DNA of 11,203 nt, from positions 1-11,203 of the forward strand of contig JARKQO010000556.1 of assembly GCA_029974855.1 (NCBI GenBank), in the 5' to 3' direction. Shown piece by piece: positions 1 through 6,239 of this stretch (the stretch's first letter is position 1; each line of letters starts with the position of its first letter). Under the pieces are notes generated by a model. That model did no database searches. It had not been told where the DNA came from and saw only the letters and a program-made list of their open reading frames with translations. The position numbers and the translations under genes are program-made. This DNA is from Eubacteriales bacterium. GTDB taxonomy: Bacteria; Bacillota_A; Clostridia; Christensenellales; Aristaeellaceae.

Positions 1-89
1 GGGTTCACGCGCGCGATGATGTTCTCCTCCTTGCCGCTGGTGTTCAGATACAGGTAGGTCTCCGAGCCCATGAGCTCGGTCACTTCCAC
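1..89 (-). pseudogene. In-frame continuation of the ABC ATPase beyond the TAG codon
   Basis: Read in the same frame as the upstream ATPase, the 29 codons after the TAG give VEVTELMGSETYLYLNTSGK and then EENIIARVN. This is the typical TOBE-domain sequence of the MsmK/UgpC family, so the reading frame is intact and a single codon separates the two parts. The sequence runs off the window edge, so the natural stop is not visible. A point change from a sense codon such as CAG, AAG or GAG to TAG would explain it. It has no start codon or ribosome binding site of its own that would suggest a separate gene. Confidence 0.75.
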
Positions 90-1019
90 CTAGCAGTTGA
101 TCACGCTGTAGGGCGCGGCCTGCACGAACACATCCTCGTCAAGGATGTTCTCCGGGCGGATGCCCATGACAACTTCCTTGCCGATGATGCCCTCGTCCGC
201 AAACTTGGCTAGCTTGCTGGGCGGGATCACGATCTTGTTGTCGCCAAACTTGGCGACAACGTCCTTGTCCTCTTTCTCGAGGCGGACGTTAAAGAAGTTC
301 ATCTGCGGGCTGCCGATGAAGCCGGCCACAAACAGGTTGTTGGGATAGTCGTAGAGGTTCTGGGGGGTATCCACCTGCTGGATGAAGCCGTCCTTCATGA
401 CCACGATGCGGGAGCCCATGGTCATGGCCTCGGTCTGGTCGTGGGTCACGTAGATGAAGGTGGTTTGGAGGCGCTGGTGGAGCTTGGTGATCTCCGTACG
501 CATGGCCACCCGCAGCTTGGCGTCCAGGTTGGAGAGAGGTTCGTCCATCAAGAAGACCTTGGGCTCCCGGACGATGGCGCGGCCCAGGGCAACGCGCTGG
601 CGCTGGCCGCCGGAGAGGGCCTTGGGCTTACGGGTCAGCAGGTGGGCGATGTCCAAAATCTTGGCGGCTTCCTCCACCCGGCGCTTGATCTCCGCCTTGG
701 GGGTCTTGCGCAGCTTCAGGCCGAAGGCCATGTTGTCATATACGGTCATATGGGGATACAGCGCGTAGTTCTGGAACACCATGGCAATGTCCCGGTCCTT
801 GGGGGCCACATCGTTCACCAGGCGCTCGCCAATGTACAGCTCGCCGCTGGAAATTTCCTCCAGCCCAGCCACCATGCGCAACGTGGTGGACTTGCCGCAG
901 CCCGACGGGCCAACCAGTACGATAAACTCCTTGTCCTCAATATCCAGGCTAAAGTCGCTTACAGCGGTAACGTTTCCGGCATACACCTTAAAAATGTGAC
1001 TCAGGGTTACGCTTGCCAT
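90..1019 (-). CDS. ugpC: Sugar ABC transporter ATPase (MalK/UgpC/MsmK family), cut short by an in-frame TAG
   Basis: This is the cytoplasmic ATPase of a CUT1-type carbohydrate importer, a subunit often shared by several sugar permeases in Firmicutes. From the ATG at 1019 the protein has 309 residues. It carries Walker [10 protein letters not shown] (38-46), Q-loop Gln83, signature LSGGQRQR (135-142), Walker B VFLMDEP (155-161) and H-loop His193. A C-terminal TOBE/regulatory domain begins near residue 240 and includes [11 protein letters not shown] chose this start because AAGGAGG lies 8 bases upstream and because the family's N-terminus begins here; the longer frame to 1130 adds unconserved sequence. 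Family members run to about 360-370 residues. Here a TAG at 90-92 ends the frame after VINC, although recognisable sequence continues beyond it. The nucleotide-binding domain is complete, so a truncated product could still bind ATP, but part of the regulatory domain is lost. No permease or binding-protein gene is in view. The family call is firm; whether the gene is functional is not. Confidence 0.9.
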   Translation of the reverse strand: MASVTLSHIFKVYAGNVTAVSDFSLDIEDKEFIVLVGPSGCGKSTTLRMVAGLEEISSGELYIGERLVNDVAPKDRDIAMVFQNYALYPHMTVYDNMAFGLKLRKTPKAEIKRRVEEAAKILDIAHLLTRKPKALSGGQRQRVALGRAIVREPKVFLMDEPLSNLDAKLRVAMRTEITKLHQRLQTTFIYVTHDQTEAMTMGSRIVVMKDGFIQQVDTPQNLYDYPNNLFVAGFIGSPQMNFFNVRLEKEDKDVVAKFGDNKIVIPPSKLAKFADEGIIGKEVVMGIRPENILDEDVFVQAAPYSVINC

Positions 1020-1092
1020 GAACATTTCCTCCTTAGAAATAGCGCGTTGGGGTACAACGGAATGTAAGAATCCGCGCCTATTGCTTGTATAT

Positions 1093-1098
1093 ATTATA
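1093..1098 (-). promoter_or_regulatory. Likely -10 box of the sugar ABC ATPase gene
   Basis: A perfect TATAAT on the minus strand lies in an AT-rich patch about 75 bases upstream of the ATPase ATG. The matching -35 position (17-base spacer) reads TTACTT, which is weak, so activation by a regulator is possible. The predicted leader of about 65 bases contains a small hairpin, CGTTG/CAACG (1045-1059), and then the AAGGAGG site. The rest of the 215-base gap (1020-1234) shows no gene and no convincing terminator for the permease upstream. Confidence 0.5.
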
Positions 1099-1234
1099 TC
1101 GGTTCCCTGGTGAAAAAGTAATAGTGACATTCGCCAAAGATTTTTTGAGCGATTTGTTCACGATGTACACGTTGGCCCTTTGTGTCCCAATATGTGCAAA
1201 ATACGTCCGTCAATGCCGGAAAACGCTTCCTTTT

Positions 1235-2386
1235 CTATTCCCGCAGGGCGTCCACCGGGGCCATCCGGGAAGCCCTGGAGGCGGGGGCCACCCCGAAGAA
1301 CAGGCCCACCGCCACCGCCGCCAGCACCACCACCCCAATGTCCTTGCCCTGGACCGCGGCCTGGAGCTCTATGGCGTTCCCGGCGATTTCCACCAGGCCC
1401 AGGCCCACCAAAATGCCCAAAACGCCCCCCACGACGGCGTAGAGCAGCGCCTCCAGCAAAAACAGCCTGCGAATCTGGCTCTCCGTGGCCCCCAAGGACT
1501 TCATGATGCCGATTTCCCGCCGCCTCTCCCGCACGGACACCAGCAAAATGTTCATGACCCCGATGCCCCCCACCAGAATGCACACCGCCGCCACCCATTT
1601 CAGGACTCCGATGAAAATATCCATCACGCTTGTGGCAGCCTCGATCTGTACCTGCATGGTGATGGCCTGGACCTCCTTGCCCTCCTTGCGCTGCATCACA
1701 TCCACAGCCATGGCCGCCACAGCCTGGGGCATGGTGCCCGGGGGCACGCTCACCGTGAGCTCATGGACGGTGGAGCCCATCCATTCGCAAAAAACGGCGA
1801 TGGGGATAAACACCGCCCGGGCCGGGTCCACCTGAGAGAGCTCGTTGCTCTGCCGCAGCACCCCCGCGGCCCAAAACAGCGCCCCCCCGATGGAAAGCTT
1901 GGCCCGGGCCAGGCCCGAGGGATTCAGCAGCCCCAAATCCCGGGCCACCCCTTCCCCCAGCAGCACGCTGCGGCTGCCGGCCTCCCATTCCAGGGGCCAC
2001 AGCCCCCGGCCCGATACCACCCGGCTGTCCATCAGCTCCAGATACTCCTTGGTGCAGCCCACCAAAAACCCGGAGGCCTCTTTGCCCTCGTGGTGAAAAA
2101 CCAAGGGGTAGTAGACCTGCTCCGTCACGGGGGCGCCCAGGGCCTGGGAGAGCACCTGGGCGTCCCCGTGGGAAAGGGGCCTGTCCCCCTGGGCTGTGAG
2201 CCATACCCTGTCGATGCCCAGGCGCATCATCTCGGTCTGCACCTGGACCTTTCCCGCGTCCCCCAAGGTCAGAACGGCCAAAATAGCCCCGATGCCGATG
2301 GCCATCCCAAGCACCGTCAGCAGCGAGCGCATCGGCGTGGTCAGCACATTCAAGAAGCTCAGCTTCCACAAGTCGTACCGCTTCAC
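1235..2386 (-). CDS. MacB/FtsX-type ABC transporter permease
   Basis: This is a membrane protein of 383 residues with MacB topology. It has a first transmembrane helix at about 21-41, a large extracellular MacB_PCD-type domain (about 45-250) and three C-terminal helices (about 262-284, 310-332 and 347-365). The cytoplasmic stretch RERRREIGIMKSLGA (from about 286) and the closing PVDALRE are hallmarks of the FtsX/LolE/MacB permease family. No ATPase domain is fused to it. The start is a GTG overlapping the TGA of the adaptor gene (GTGA), with GGAG 8 bases upstream, so the two proteins are translationally coupled and probably form one complex. Such permeases usually work with a LolD/MacB-type ATPase, powering export or mechanical transmission across the envelope; none is encoded next to it. 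The substrate cannot be inferred; peptide, antibiotic or lipoprotein-related export are family possibilities. The stop is TAG, the only one among the complete genes here. Confidence 0.9.
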   Translation of the reverse strand: MKRYDLWKLSFLNVLTTPMRSLLTVLGMAIGIGAILAVLTLGDAGKVQVQTEMMRLGIDRVWLTAQGDRPLSHGDAQVLSQALGAPVTEQVYYPLVFHHEGKEASGFLVGCTKEYLELMDSRVVSGRGLWPLEWEAGSRSVLLGEGVARDLGLLNPSGLARAKLSIGGALFWAAGVLRQSNELSQVDPARAVFIPIAVFCEWMGSTVHELTVSVPPGTMPQAVAAMAVDVMQRKEGKEVQAITMQVQIEAATSVMDIFIGVLKWVAAVCILVGGIGVMNILLVSVRERRREIGIMKSLGATESQIRRLFLLEALLYAVVGGVLGILVGLGLVEIAGNAIELQAAVQGKDIGVVVLAAVAVGLFFGVAPASRASRMAPVDALRE

Positions 2387-3384
2387 CGCTTGCTCTCCTT
2401 TACCGGGCTGCCCGCCCGCAGGTCGGCCTCATCGGGCAGCAGCACCACCCTTTCCCCTACCAGCTCCTCCGCCACCCGCACGAAGTCCGCGTCCCGCTGC
2501 TTGGGGTCCACCTTCACGGGGCTTACCCGGCCCTCCCGGACCACCCACAGGCAGTTGCCGGCGGAGACGGCGGCGATGGGAGCCAAGGCCACGTCCGATT
2601 GCACCTGGGAAAGCAGCTCCAGGGCCACGGCCTCCCCCAGGCGCTGCTGAAGCCAGTCCTCCCCCTGGTCCACGGAAAAGCGCAGGGTCTGCATATACAG
2701 CCCCGTGGCCCCATCCAGTTCCGGGGCCCCAAAGCCGGACAGGGTGGCGATGGCCCGCTGCTCCCCCTGGGCATAGACCACCGCCCGCATGCCCACCTGG
2801 AGGGTCAGGCTGTCCTGAACCCTCTGGCGGGCGGACAGCTCCAGCCCGTTGCCCCGCAGGACCAGCATGGGGGAAAAGGCCGCCACGTAATCCCCAGGCT
2901 GCACGTATACCTGGCCCACGACGCCGTCCGCGTCGGCCCGCAGGGTCTTGGCCTGGATGGCCAGGACCATCTCCCGCATCTGAGCCTGGAGGGACAGCTG
3001 GTTCTGGAGCCAGACGGCCTTCACGGCCTCCCCGGCCAGCTGCACGCTGGCCAGGGCCTGGTTTTGCCCGTGGAGGGCCTGCTCCAGCCCCGAGAGGGCC
3101 TCCTCCTCCCAGGCGGTATCCATCCGCAGGAGCACATCCCCCTTTTGCACGGCCTGGCCCTGGCGCACGTTCACCTGGGCCACCCGGCCCGCCAAGGGAG
3201 CGCCGCAGACCTGCTGGTCCCCGTAGCCCACCCGCCCCTCCAGGGATTGGGCCATCACCAGGTTTCCCCGCTCAACCACCGCAGTGCTCACGGGGATTTT
3301 GGGGGTTATGGGCAGCACAAACATCACCGTCACCGTGCACAGGGTCACCGCGATCATGCCGAAGGAGGCCTTGGTTTTGGGCAT
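2383..3384 (-). CDS. Membrane-fusion (HlyD/MacA-like) adaptor subunit
   Basis: This is a 333-residue single-pass protein of the periplasmic-adaptor/HlyD family. A signal-anchor helix at about 7-25 is followed by an extracytoplasmic region. The first biotinyl-lipoyl half is GAPLAGRVAQVNVRQGQ with KGDVLLRMD (about 61-89). A short alpha-helical hairpin covers 91-145, rich in Gln, Leu and Ala. The second lipoyl half is ADGVVGQVYVQPGDYV (152-167), and a beta-barrel-like region runs to the end. I chose the ATG at 3384 because AAAGGAG lies 7 bases upstream; an upstream extension to 3504 would be unconserved and would run through the hairpin leader. In Gram-positive cells such adaptors help permeases of the MacB type move substrates outward or shape the extracellular domain. 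Its stop overlaps the start of the permease gene, so the two are one operon. The helical hairpin is short, as expected where there is no outer membrane. The family is clear, the substrate unknown. Confidence 0.88.
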   Translation of the reverse strand: MPKTKASFGMIAVTLCTVTVMFVLPITPKIPVSTAVVERGNLVMAQSLEGRVGYGDQQVCGAPLAGRVAQVNVRQGQAVQKGDVLLRMDTAWEEEALSGLEQALHGQNQALASVQLAGEAVKAVWLQNQLSLQAQMREMVLAIQAKTLRADADGVVGQVYVQPGDYVAAFSPMLVLRGNGLELSARQRVQDSLTLQVGMRAVVYAQGEQRAIATLSGFGAPELDGATGLYMQTLRFSVDQGEDWLQQRLGEAVALELLSQVQSDVALAPIAAVSAGNCLWVVREGRVSPVKVDPKQRDADFVRVAEELVGERVVLLPDEADLRAGSPVKESKR

Positions 3385-3400
3385 GCAAATCTCCTTTCCA

Positions 3401-3460
3401 TGGCCATCCGGGCTGGCCAGGGGAAACGAAGGAGCGCCCGGCGTCGCGGCCGCTCCTTCG
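3401..3460 (-). promoter_or_regulatory. Structured leader upstream of the adaptor gene: two hairpins
   Basis: Between the adaptor's ribosome binding site and the AT-rich patch further upstream lie two inverted repeats. The larger is a perfect 10-bp stem, CGAAGGAGCG/CGCTCCTTCG (3427-3436 and 3451-3460), with a 14-base loop that can add three more pairs after one mismatch. The smaller is TGGCCA/TGGCCA (3401-3406 and 3414-3419), ending a few bases before the Shine-Dalgarno. On the minus strand the big stem is followed only by TTTCCCC. On the plus strand it is followed by the T-rich GGTATCTTTATTTTGTC, so it looks more like a terminator in that direction. It could be an attenuator, an mRNA-stabilising leader or a terminator for antisense transcription. 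Confidence 0.45.
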
Positions 3461-3540
3461 GGTATCTTTATTTTGTCTGCTAAGGCGCTTGATACACATG
3501 CCAACTATTTGTAGCCCAGGGGGCGGGATGGCAGAAGCAG

Positions 3541-3579
3541 CCGCAGCCCGCCCTTCTTTCATGAATGGGCGGGCTGCGG
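3541..3579 (-). terminator. Perfect 13-bp inverted repeat after the coiled-coil gene, possible terminator
   Basis: CCGCAGCCCGCCC (3541-3553) and GGGCGGGCTGCGG (3567-3579) are exact reverse complements around a 13-base loop that itself holds the palindrome TTCATGAA. The repeat begins 25 bases downstream of the coiled-coil gene's stop, where a terminator of the membrane protein-rsmD-coaD unit would be expected. The minus-strand sequence after the stem (CTGCTTCTGCC) lacks a clear U-tract, so it may act as a Rho-dependent pause, a 3'-end stabiliser, or a terminator of unusual type. The rest of the 3385-3604 gap holds no gene. Confidence 0.5.
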
Positions 3580-3604
3580 AAATGGGGGGCTGCCGGGAGG
3601 GCCC

Positions 3605-4231
3605 TTACCGGGAGGCGATGCTCTGGCCGATCTGCTGGCGGGTCATGCGGATATCCGTCAGCTTTTCGCTGATGGAACGGTCCAGCTGGGCCAGTACCTC
3701 GTCGATATGCTGGTATACGTCATGGTAGATCTTCTCCACATCCGCCTGGGTATCCTGGCGCAGCTCCTCCGCCTCCATCTGGGCCCGGGCCATGATCTCC
3801 TGCTCGCTGATCAGCTGGCGGGCATGATGCTCCGCGTCCTTCATCATTTTGGTGGCCTGCTCCTTGGCCTCGGCCACCATGCCCCGGGCCTGCTCCTGGC
3901 TCTTGGAGAGCATCTCCTGGGCCTTCTGGCTGGCGCTTTGCAAGGTGGCCTGGGCCTGGTTGTTGGCCTCCGTCACCATGTGGTTGGCCCGCATGGTGGC
4001 GTCGGCCTTGGTCTGCTCCGCAATTTCCCTGGCCTCGGAGATGATGCTGGCCTGGTTTTGGATAATGCCCTCGGCTGCGGTGATGTCGGCGGGCATATCC
4101 GCCACAATCTCCCGCACCAGCTGCCTGCACTGGTCCCGGTCCACCATGCACAAATTGCTCAGGGGCACCTTCTTTGCCATGGATAACAGGCTGTCCAACT
4201 CGTCCAGCAAAGTATAAGTGCGTTGCTGCAT
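3605..4231 (-). CDS. Coiled-coil protein, ATP-synthase-b/DivIVA-like helical protein
   Basis: This 208-residue protein is almost wholly alpha-helical. Residues about 55-165 are a continuous charged coiled coil rich in Ala, Gln, Glu and Met with a roughly 11-residue periodicity (EAREIAEQTKADA, EANNQAQATLQSASQKAQ, EAKEQATKMMKDAEHHA). A second helical segment at about 165-200 ends in MTRQQIGQSIASR. The N-terminal part (1-50) looks globular or helical and has no membrane segment. The ATG has AAGGAGG 8 bases upstream; a longer frame to 4381 would overlap coaD and lacks support. Such proteins are commonly found beside coaD in Clostridia and are often labelled V-type ATPase subunit H-like or DivIVA-like, which reflects coiled-coil similarity rather than a known role. 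It follows coaD after 31 bases in the same direction and probably shares its transcript. Its function is unknown; a structural or division-site scaffold is only a guess. Confidence 0.8.
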   Translation of the reverse strand: MQQRTYTLLDELDSLLSMAKKVPLSNLCMVDRDQCRQLVREIVADMPADITAAEGIIQNQASIISEAREIAEQTKADATMRANHMVTEANNQAQATLQSASQKAQEMLSKSQEQARGMVAEAKEQATKMMKDAEHHARQLISEQEIMARAQMEAEELRQDTQADVEKIYHDVYQHIDEVLAQLDRSISEKLTDIRMTRQQIGQSIASR

Positions 4232-4262
4232 CTTCGCTTCCTCCTTCAACTCTGTCCCAAAA

Positions 4263-4760
4263 TCACTTGGCGCGGCCCAGGGCCGCCGAAACATCCTCCA
4301 GAATGGAGGGAGGCACAAAGGAGGAGATTTCCCCTCCAAAGCCGCCCACCTCCCGAACCACGCTGGAGCTGATATACGCATATTGGGGGGAGGTCATCAT
4401 GAACAGGGTTTCGATGTCCGGGGAAATCTGGTGGTTCACCTGGGCCATCTGAAACTCGCTTTCAAAATCCGTCACGGCCCGCAGGCCCCGGATCACGATG
4501 CCCGCGTCCACCTTCTTCATGTAGTCCACCAGCAGGCCATCAAAGGAGTCGATCTCCACCCCGGGCAGGTGGCCGCAGGCCTTTTCCAGCAGCCGCAGCC
4601 GCTCCCGGACGGAAAAAAACCCTTCCTTGGCCGGGTTGTCCAGCACCGCCACGATCACTTTAGGGAACACCGTCACCGCCCGCTCGATCAGGTCCAAATG
4701 GCCGCTGGTAACGGGATCAAAGCTCCCCGGATATACGCACACGCCTTCCCGCATGCTCAT
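4263..4760 (-). CDS. coaD: Phosphopantetheine adenylyltransferase (CoaD)
   Basis: CoaD makes dephospho-CoA and pyrophosphate from 4'-phosphopantetheine and ATP, the penultimate step of CoA synthesis in the cytoplasm. The 165-residue product has the usual family length. It shows the nucleotidyltransferase motif YPGSFDPVTSGHLDLI (10-25; SGH is the HxGH-type site), the conserved IRGLRAVTDFESEFQMAQ block (about 89-106) and the C-terminal ISSSVVREV motif (about 134-142) that contacts ATP. Start choice is ambiguous: the ATG at 4760 overlaps the rsmD stop (ATGA) and lies 4 bases after GGAGAGG, while a second ATG two codons later has a 10-base spacing. Either gives the same domain. The rsmD-coaD pairing is a widespread conserved order in bacteria and supports both calls. 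All key residues are present and I see nothing odd. Confidence 0.97.
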   Translation of the reverse strand: MSMREGVCVYPGSFDPVTSGHLDLIERAVTVFPKVIVAVLDNPAKEGFFSVRERLRLLEKACGHLPGVEIDSFDGLLVDYMKKVDAGIVIRGLRAVTDFESEFQMAQVNHQISPDIETLFMMTSPQYAYISSSVVREVGGFGGEISSFVPPSILEDVSAALGRAK

Positions 4761-5329
4761 GCCCCCTCTCCGTCCTCACGGAACGTCCCATAGTCAAAAA
4801 AGGAAATCTCCGTATCCCCATAGCCCCGGGTGCTCCGGAGGGAAAAGGCGCCGGCCAGGGCCGGCCGGGCCCCCCGCCGGTGTTCCACCACCAGCAGGGC
4901 CCCCTCTTGCAAAAGCCCCGCTTCCTCCAAAGCGCCGCACACCCCCTGGGTATTCATGGCATAGGGAGGGTCCAGAAATACCAGATCGAACAAAAGCCCC
5001 CTGCCCCGCAGCCTTGGCAAGGCCTGCCGCCAATCGCCGGCCAGAACCTCCATCCGGTCCCCAAAGCCTAGTTTGGCAATATTTCGCTGAATGCATACCA
5101 CGGCTTCCTGGGCATGCTCCACGGCCACGGCCCGCTCCGCCCCCCGGCTCACCGCCTCCAGGGCCAAAGCGCCGCTTCCCGCGAAGAGGTCCAGCACGAT
5201 AGCCCCGTCCACATCCCCTTGCAGAATATTGAAAAGGGACTCCCGCACCCGGTCCTGGGTGGGGCGGGTATCCTTGCCCTTGGGGGCGAAGATCTGGCTG
5301 CCCTTGGCGCTGCCGGAAATAATGCGCAT
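4757..5329 (-). CDS. rsmD: 16S rRNA (guanine-966 N2)-methyltransferase RsmD
   Basis: RsmD transfers a methyl group from S-adenosylmethionine to G966 of 16S rRNA during 30S assembly. The 190-residue protein begins MRIISGSAKG and carries RPTQDRVRESLFNIL (22-36), a family signature. The SAM-binding loop is LDLFAGSGALALEA (46-59), an acidic ribose contact is likely at VEH (70-72), and the catalytic DPPY is at 120-123. The start at 5329 has GGAGG 5 bases upstream, and that site abuts the TAA of the preceding membrane-protein gene, implying co-transcription and probable coupling. The longer frame to 5428 would overlap that gene by about 90 bases and adds unconserved sequence. The downstream end overlaps coaD by 4 bases. 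Length and motifs are standard. Confidence 0.96.
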   Translation of the reverse strand: MRIISGSAKGSQIFAPKGKDTRPTQDRVRESLFNILQGDVDGAIVLDLFAGSGALALEAVSRGAERAVAVEHAQEAVVCIQRNIAKLGFGDRMEVLAGDWRQALPRLRGRGLLFDLVFLDPPYAMNTQGVCGALEEAGLLQEGALLVVEHRRGARPALAGAFSLRSTRGYGDTEISFFDYGTFREDGEGA

Positions 5330-5339
5330 GGGCGCCTCC

Positions 5340-6149
5340 TTAAATGAGCCGCTCCGGGGCGTCGCTGCGGGCGCGGCGCTTGCGCTCCTTGCGTTCCCTG
5401 CGCTTCTTTTTGGCGTCCCCGATGGCAATGCCCGTATTGATGCGCACCCGCACCGCCAGGCCCTGCCGGTAGCCTACCCCAAAGCCCAAAGGCGCGATAC
5501 ACACCAGCAGCGGGCTGAGCCGCTCCACCCACAGCATCGCCTGCTCCCCCAGCAAAATCGCCACGTTCACAAAGGGCATCACCATGGCCCGCACCACAAT
5601 GCGCAGCACGTCCATGCCTTCCATGCCCCGGGCCGTGGCATAATACTCCAGGGCGTTGCCGAACTCGCTTTGCCGGGTAAACTCCCGGAGCCACCCGGGC
5701 AGCGCCCCCAAGCTGTAGAGGACGGGCTGGGTGAGGAAGGCAAACACCACAGCCACGAGCATGTAGGGCAAAACCCCCAGAAAGACCGCGAAAAAGCCCT
5801 TGGCCGGATGGAAGCAGCGGGCCTCATCCGAGGGGACCACCTCCTTGCCCTCCTGGCGGCGCACGTACATGATCTCCGCAAAGGCCGCGTCCTGCTGCCC
5901 GGCGGTGGCGCCCTGGCTATACAGCACCCCGAAGGCCGCCACCACCAGCAGCCCGCAGAACAAAATCCGGAGGAACAGGCTGTCAAAGCTCAGCAGCATG
6001 CCCATCAGCAGGAACAAAACCGTCACCGCCAGCAGGCTGACCATGACCTTTCCCGCCAGCCTTAGGGCGTCCTTGCCATGCCAGGAGCCCTTGAGAACCG
6101 GTTTTTTGACCTCCTGTACCGGGGGTCCTTTTTGCTTGGAACGCTGCAT
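5340..6149 (-). CDS. Unrecognised multi-pass membrane protein with a strongly basic C-terminal tail
   Basis: I do not recognise the family of this 269-residue protein. It has a basic N-terminus (MQRSKQKGPP, then KK, K and R residues to about 34). Likely transmembrane helices fall at about 35-54, 58-76, 118-139, 186-202 and 211-228, and a soluble loop (77-115) contains YVRRQEGKEVVPSDEARCFHP. The tail at 248-262 is almost entirely Lys/Arg (KKKRRERKERKRRAR) and could bind nucleic acid, ribosomes or acidic lipid. The ATG at 6149 has AGGAAG 6 bases upstream; the frame upstream of it, to 6218, overlaps the promoter and looks non-coding. Its stop TAA is fused to the rsmD ribosome binding site, so the two are one transcript. 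Position suggests, but does not show, a role near translation or the cell envelope. That it is a real gene is well supported by hydrophobic pattern, ribosome binding site and tight spacing. Confidence 0.8.
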   Translation of the reverse strand: MQRSKQKGPPVQEVKKPVLKGSWHGKDALRLAGKVMVSLLAVTVLFLLMGMLLSFDSLFLRILFCGLLVVAAFGVLYSQGATAGQQDAAFAEIMYVRRQEGKEVVPSDEARCFHPAKGFFAVFLGVLPYMLVAVVFAFLTQPVLYSLGALPGWLREFTRQSEFGNALEYYATARGMEGMDVLRIVVRAMVMPFVNVAILLGEQAMLWVERLSPLLVCIAPLGFGVGYRQGLAVRVRINTGIAIGDAKKKRRERKERKRRARSDAPERLI

Positions 6150-6189
6150 TGCGGTCTTCCTTTCCGTCCCCTGGAAGGGGCGCCTCCAA

Positions 6190-6218
6190 ATTGTACCAAA
6201 AAACCGCGAATCCCGCAA
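6190..6218 (-). promoter_or_regulatory. Promoter of the membrane protein-rsmD-coaD unit
   Basis: On the minus strand TTGCGG (6213-6218) is followed after exactly 17 bases by TACAAT (6190-6195), a good match to a housekeeping-sigma promoter in the -10 box and partial in the -35. Transcription would start near 6183, leaving a leader of about 34 bases before the membrane-protein ATG. The spacer contains the T6 run that also looks like the tail of a terminator for alr. Confidence 0.45.
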
Positions 6219-6239
6219 TGGCCGGGGTTATCCCCGGCC
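6198..6239 (-). terminator. Hairpins around the alr stop codon, probable alr terminator
   Basis: The 8-bp perfect inverted repeat GGCCGGGG/CCCCGGCC (6220-6227 and 6232-6239) has the alr stop codon in its 4-base loop. Directly downstream on the minus strand, ATTGCG-GGATT-CGCGGT can fold into a 6-bp stem with two G-U pairs and runs into T6 (6198-6203), the layout of a weak intrinsic terminator. The two stems may stack. This element lies inside the proposed promoter for the next gene, so termination and initiation share the same bases. Confidence 0.4.

Noticed and set aside
1..1019. General reassignment of TAG to an amino acid in this organism
   Set aside because: The permease gene ends in TAG exactly at the usual family C-terminus, and read-through there would add unconserved sequence; one internal TAG is better explained by mutation or error.
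1020..1130. N-terminal extension of the sugar ABC ATPase
   Set aside because: It crosses the TATAAT box and the ribosome binding site; the family N-terminus begins at 1019.
1085..2650. Plus-strand open frame of 521 codons opposite the permease and adaptor genes
   Set aside because: Its translation is His/Gln/Pro/Gly-rich low-complexity sequence with no motif, as expected from the antisense of GC-rich coding DNA; the minus strand has well-recognised proteins with ribosome binding sites.
3385..3504. N-terminal extension of the adaptor protein
   Set aside because: It reads through the hairpin leader and the Shine-Dalgarno; the signal anchor begins right after the ATG at 3384.
3385..3604. A promoter for the adaptor operon built on TTGGCA (minus strand, 3499-3504)
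   Set aside because: The -35-like box is good, but no acceptable -10 box falls 16-18 bases downstream; the AT-rich patch at 3461-3476 is not at the right distance.
2196..3728. Plus-strand open frame of 510 codons
   Set aside because: It is Pro/Arg-rich and antisense to the adaptor and crosses the intergenic hairpins. It has no domain and no sensible start.
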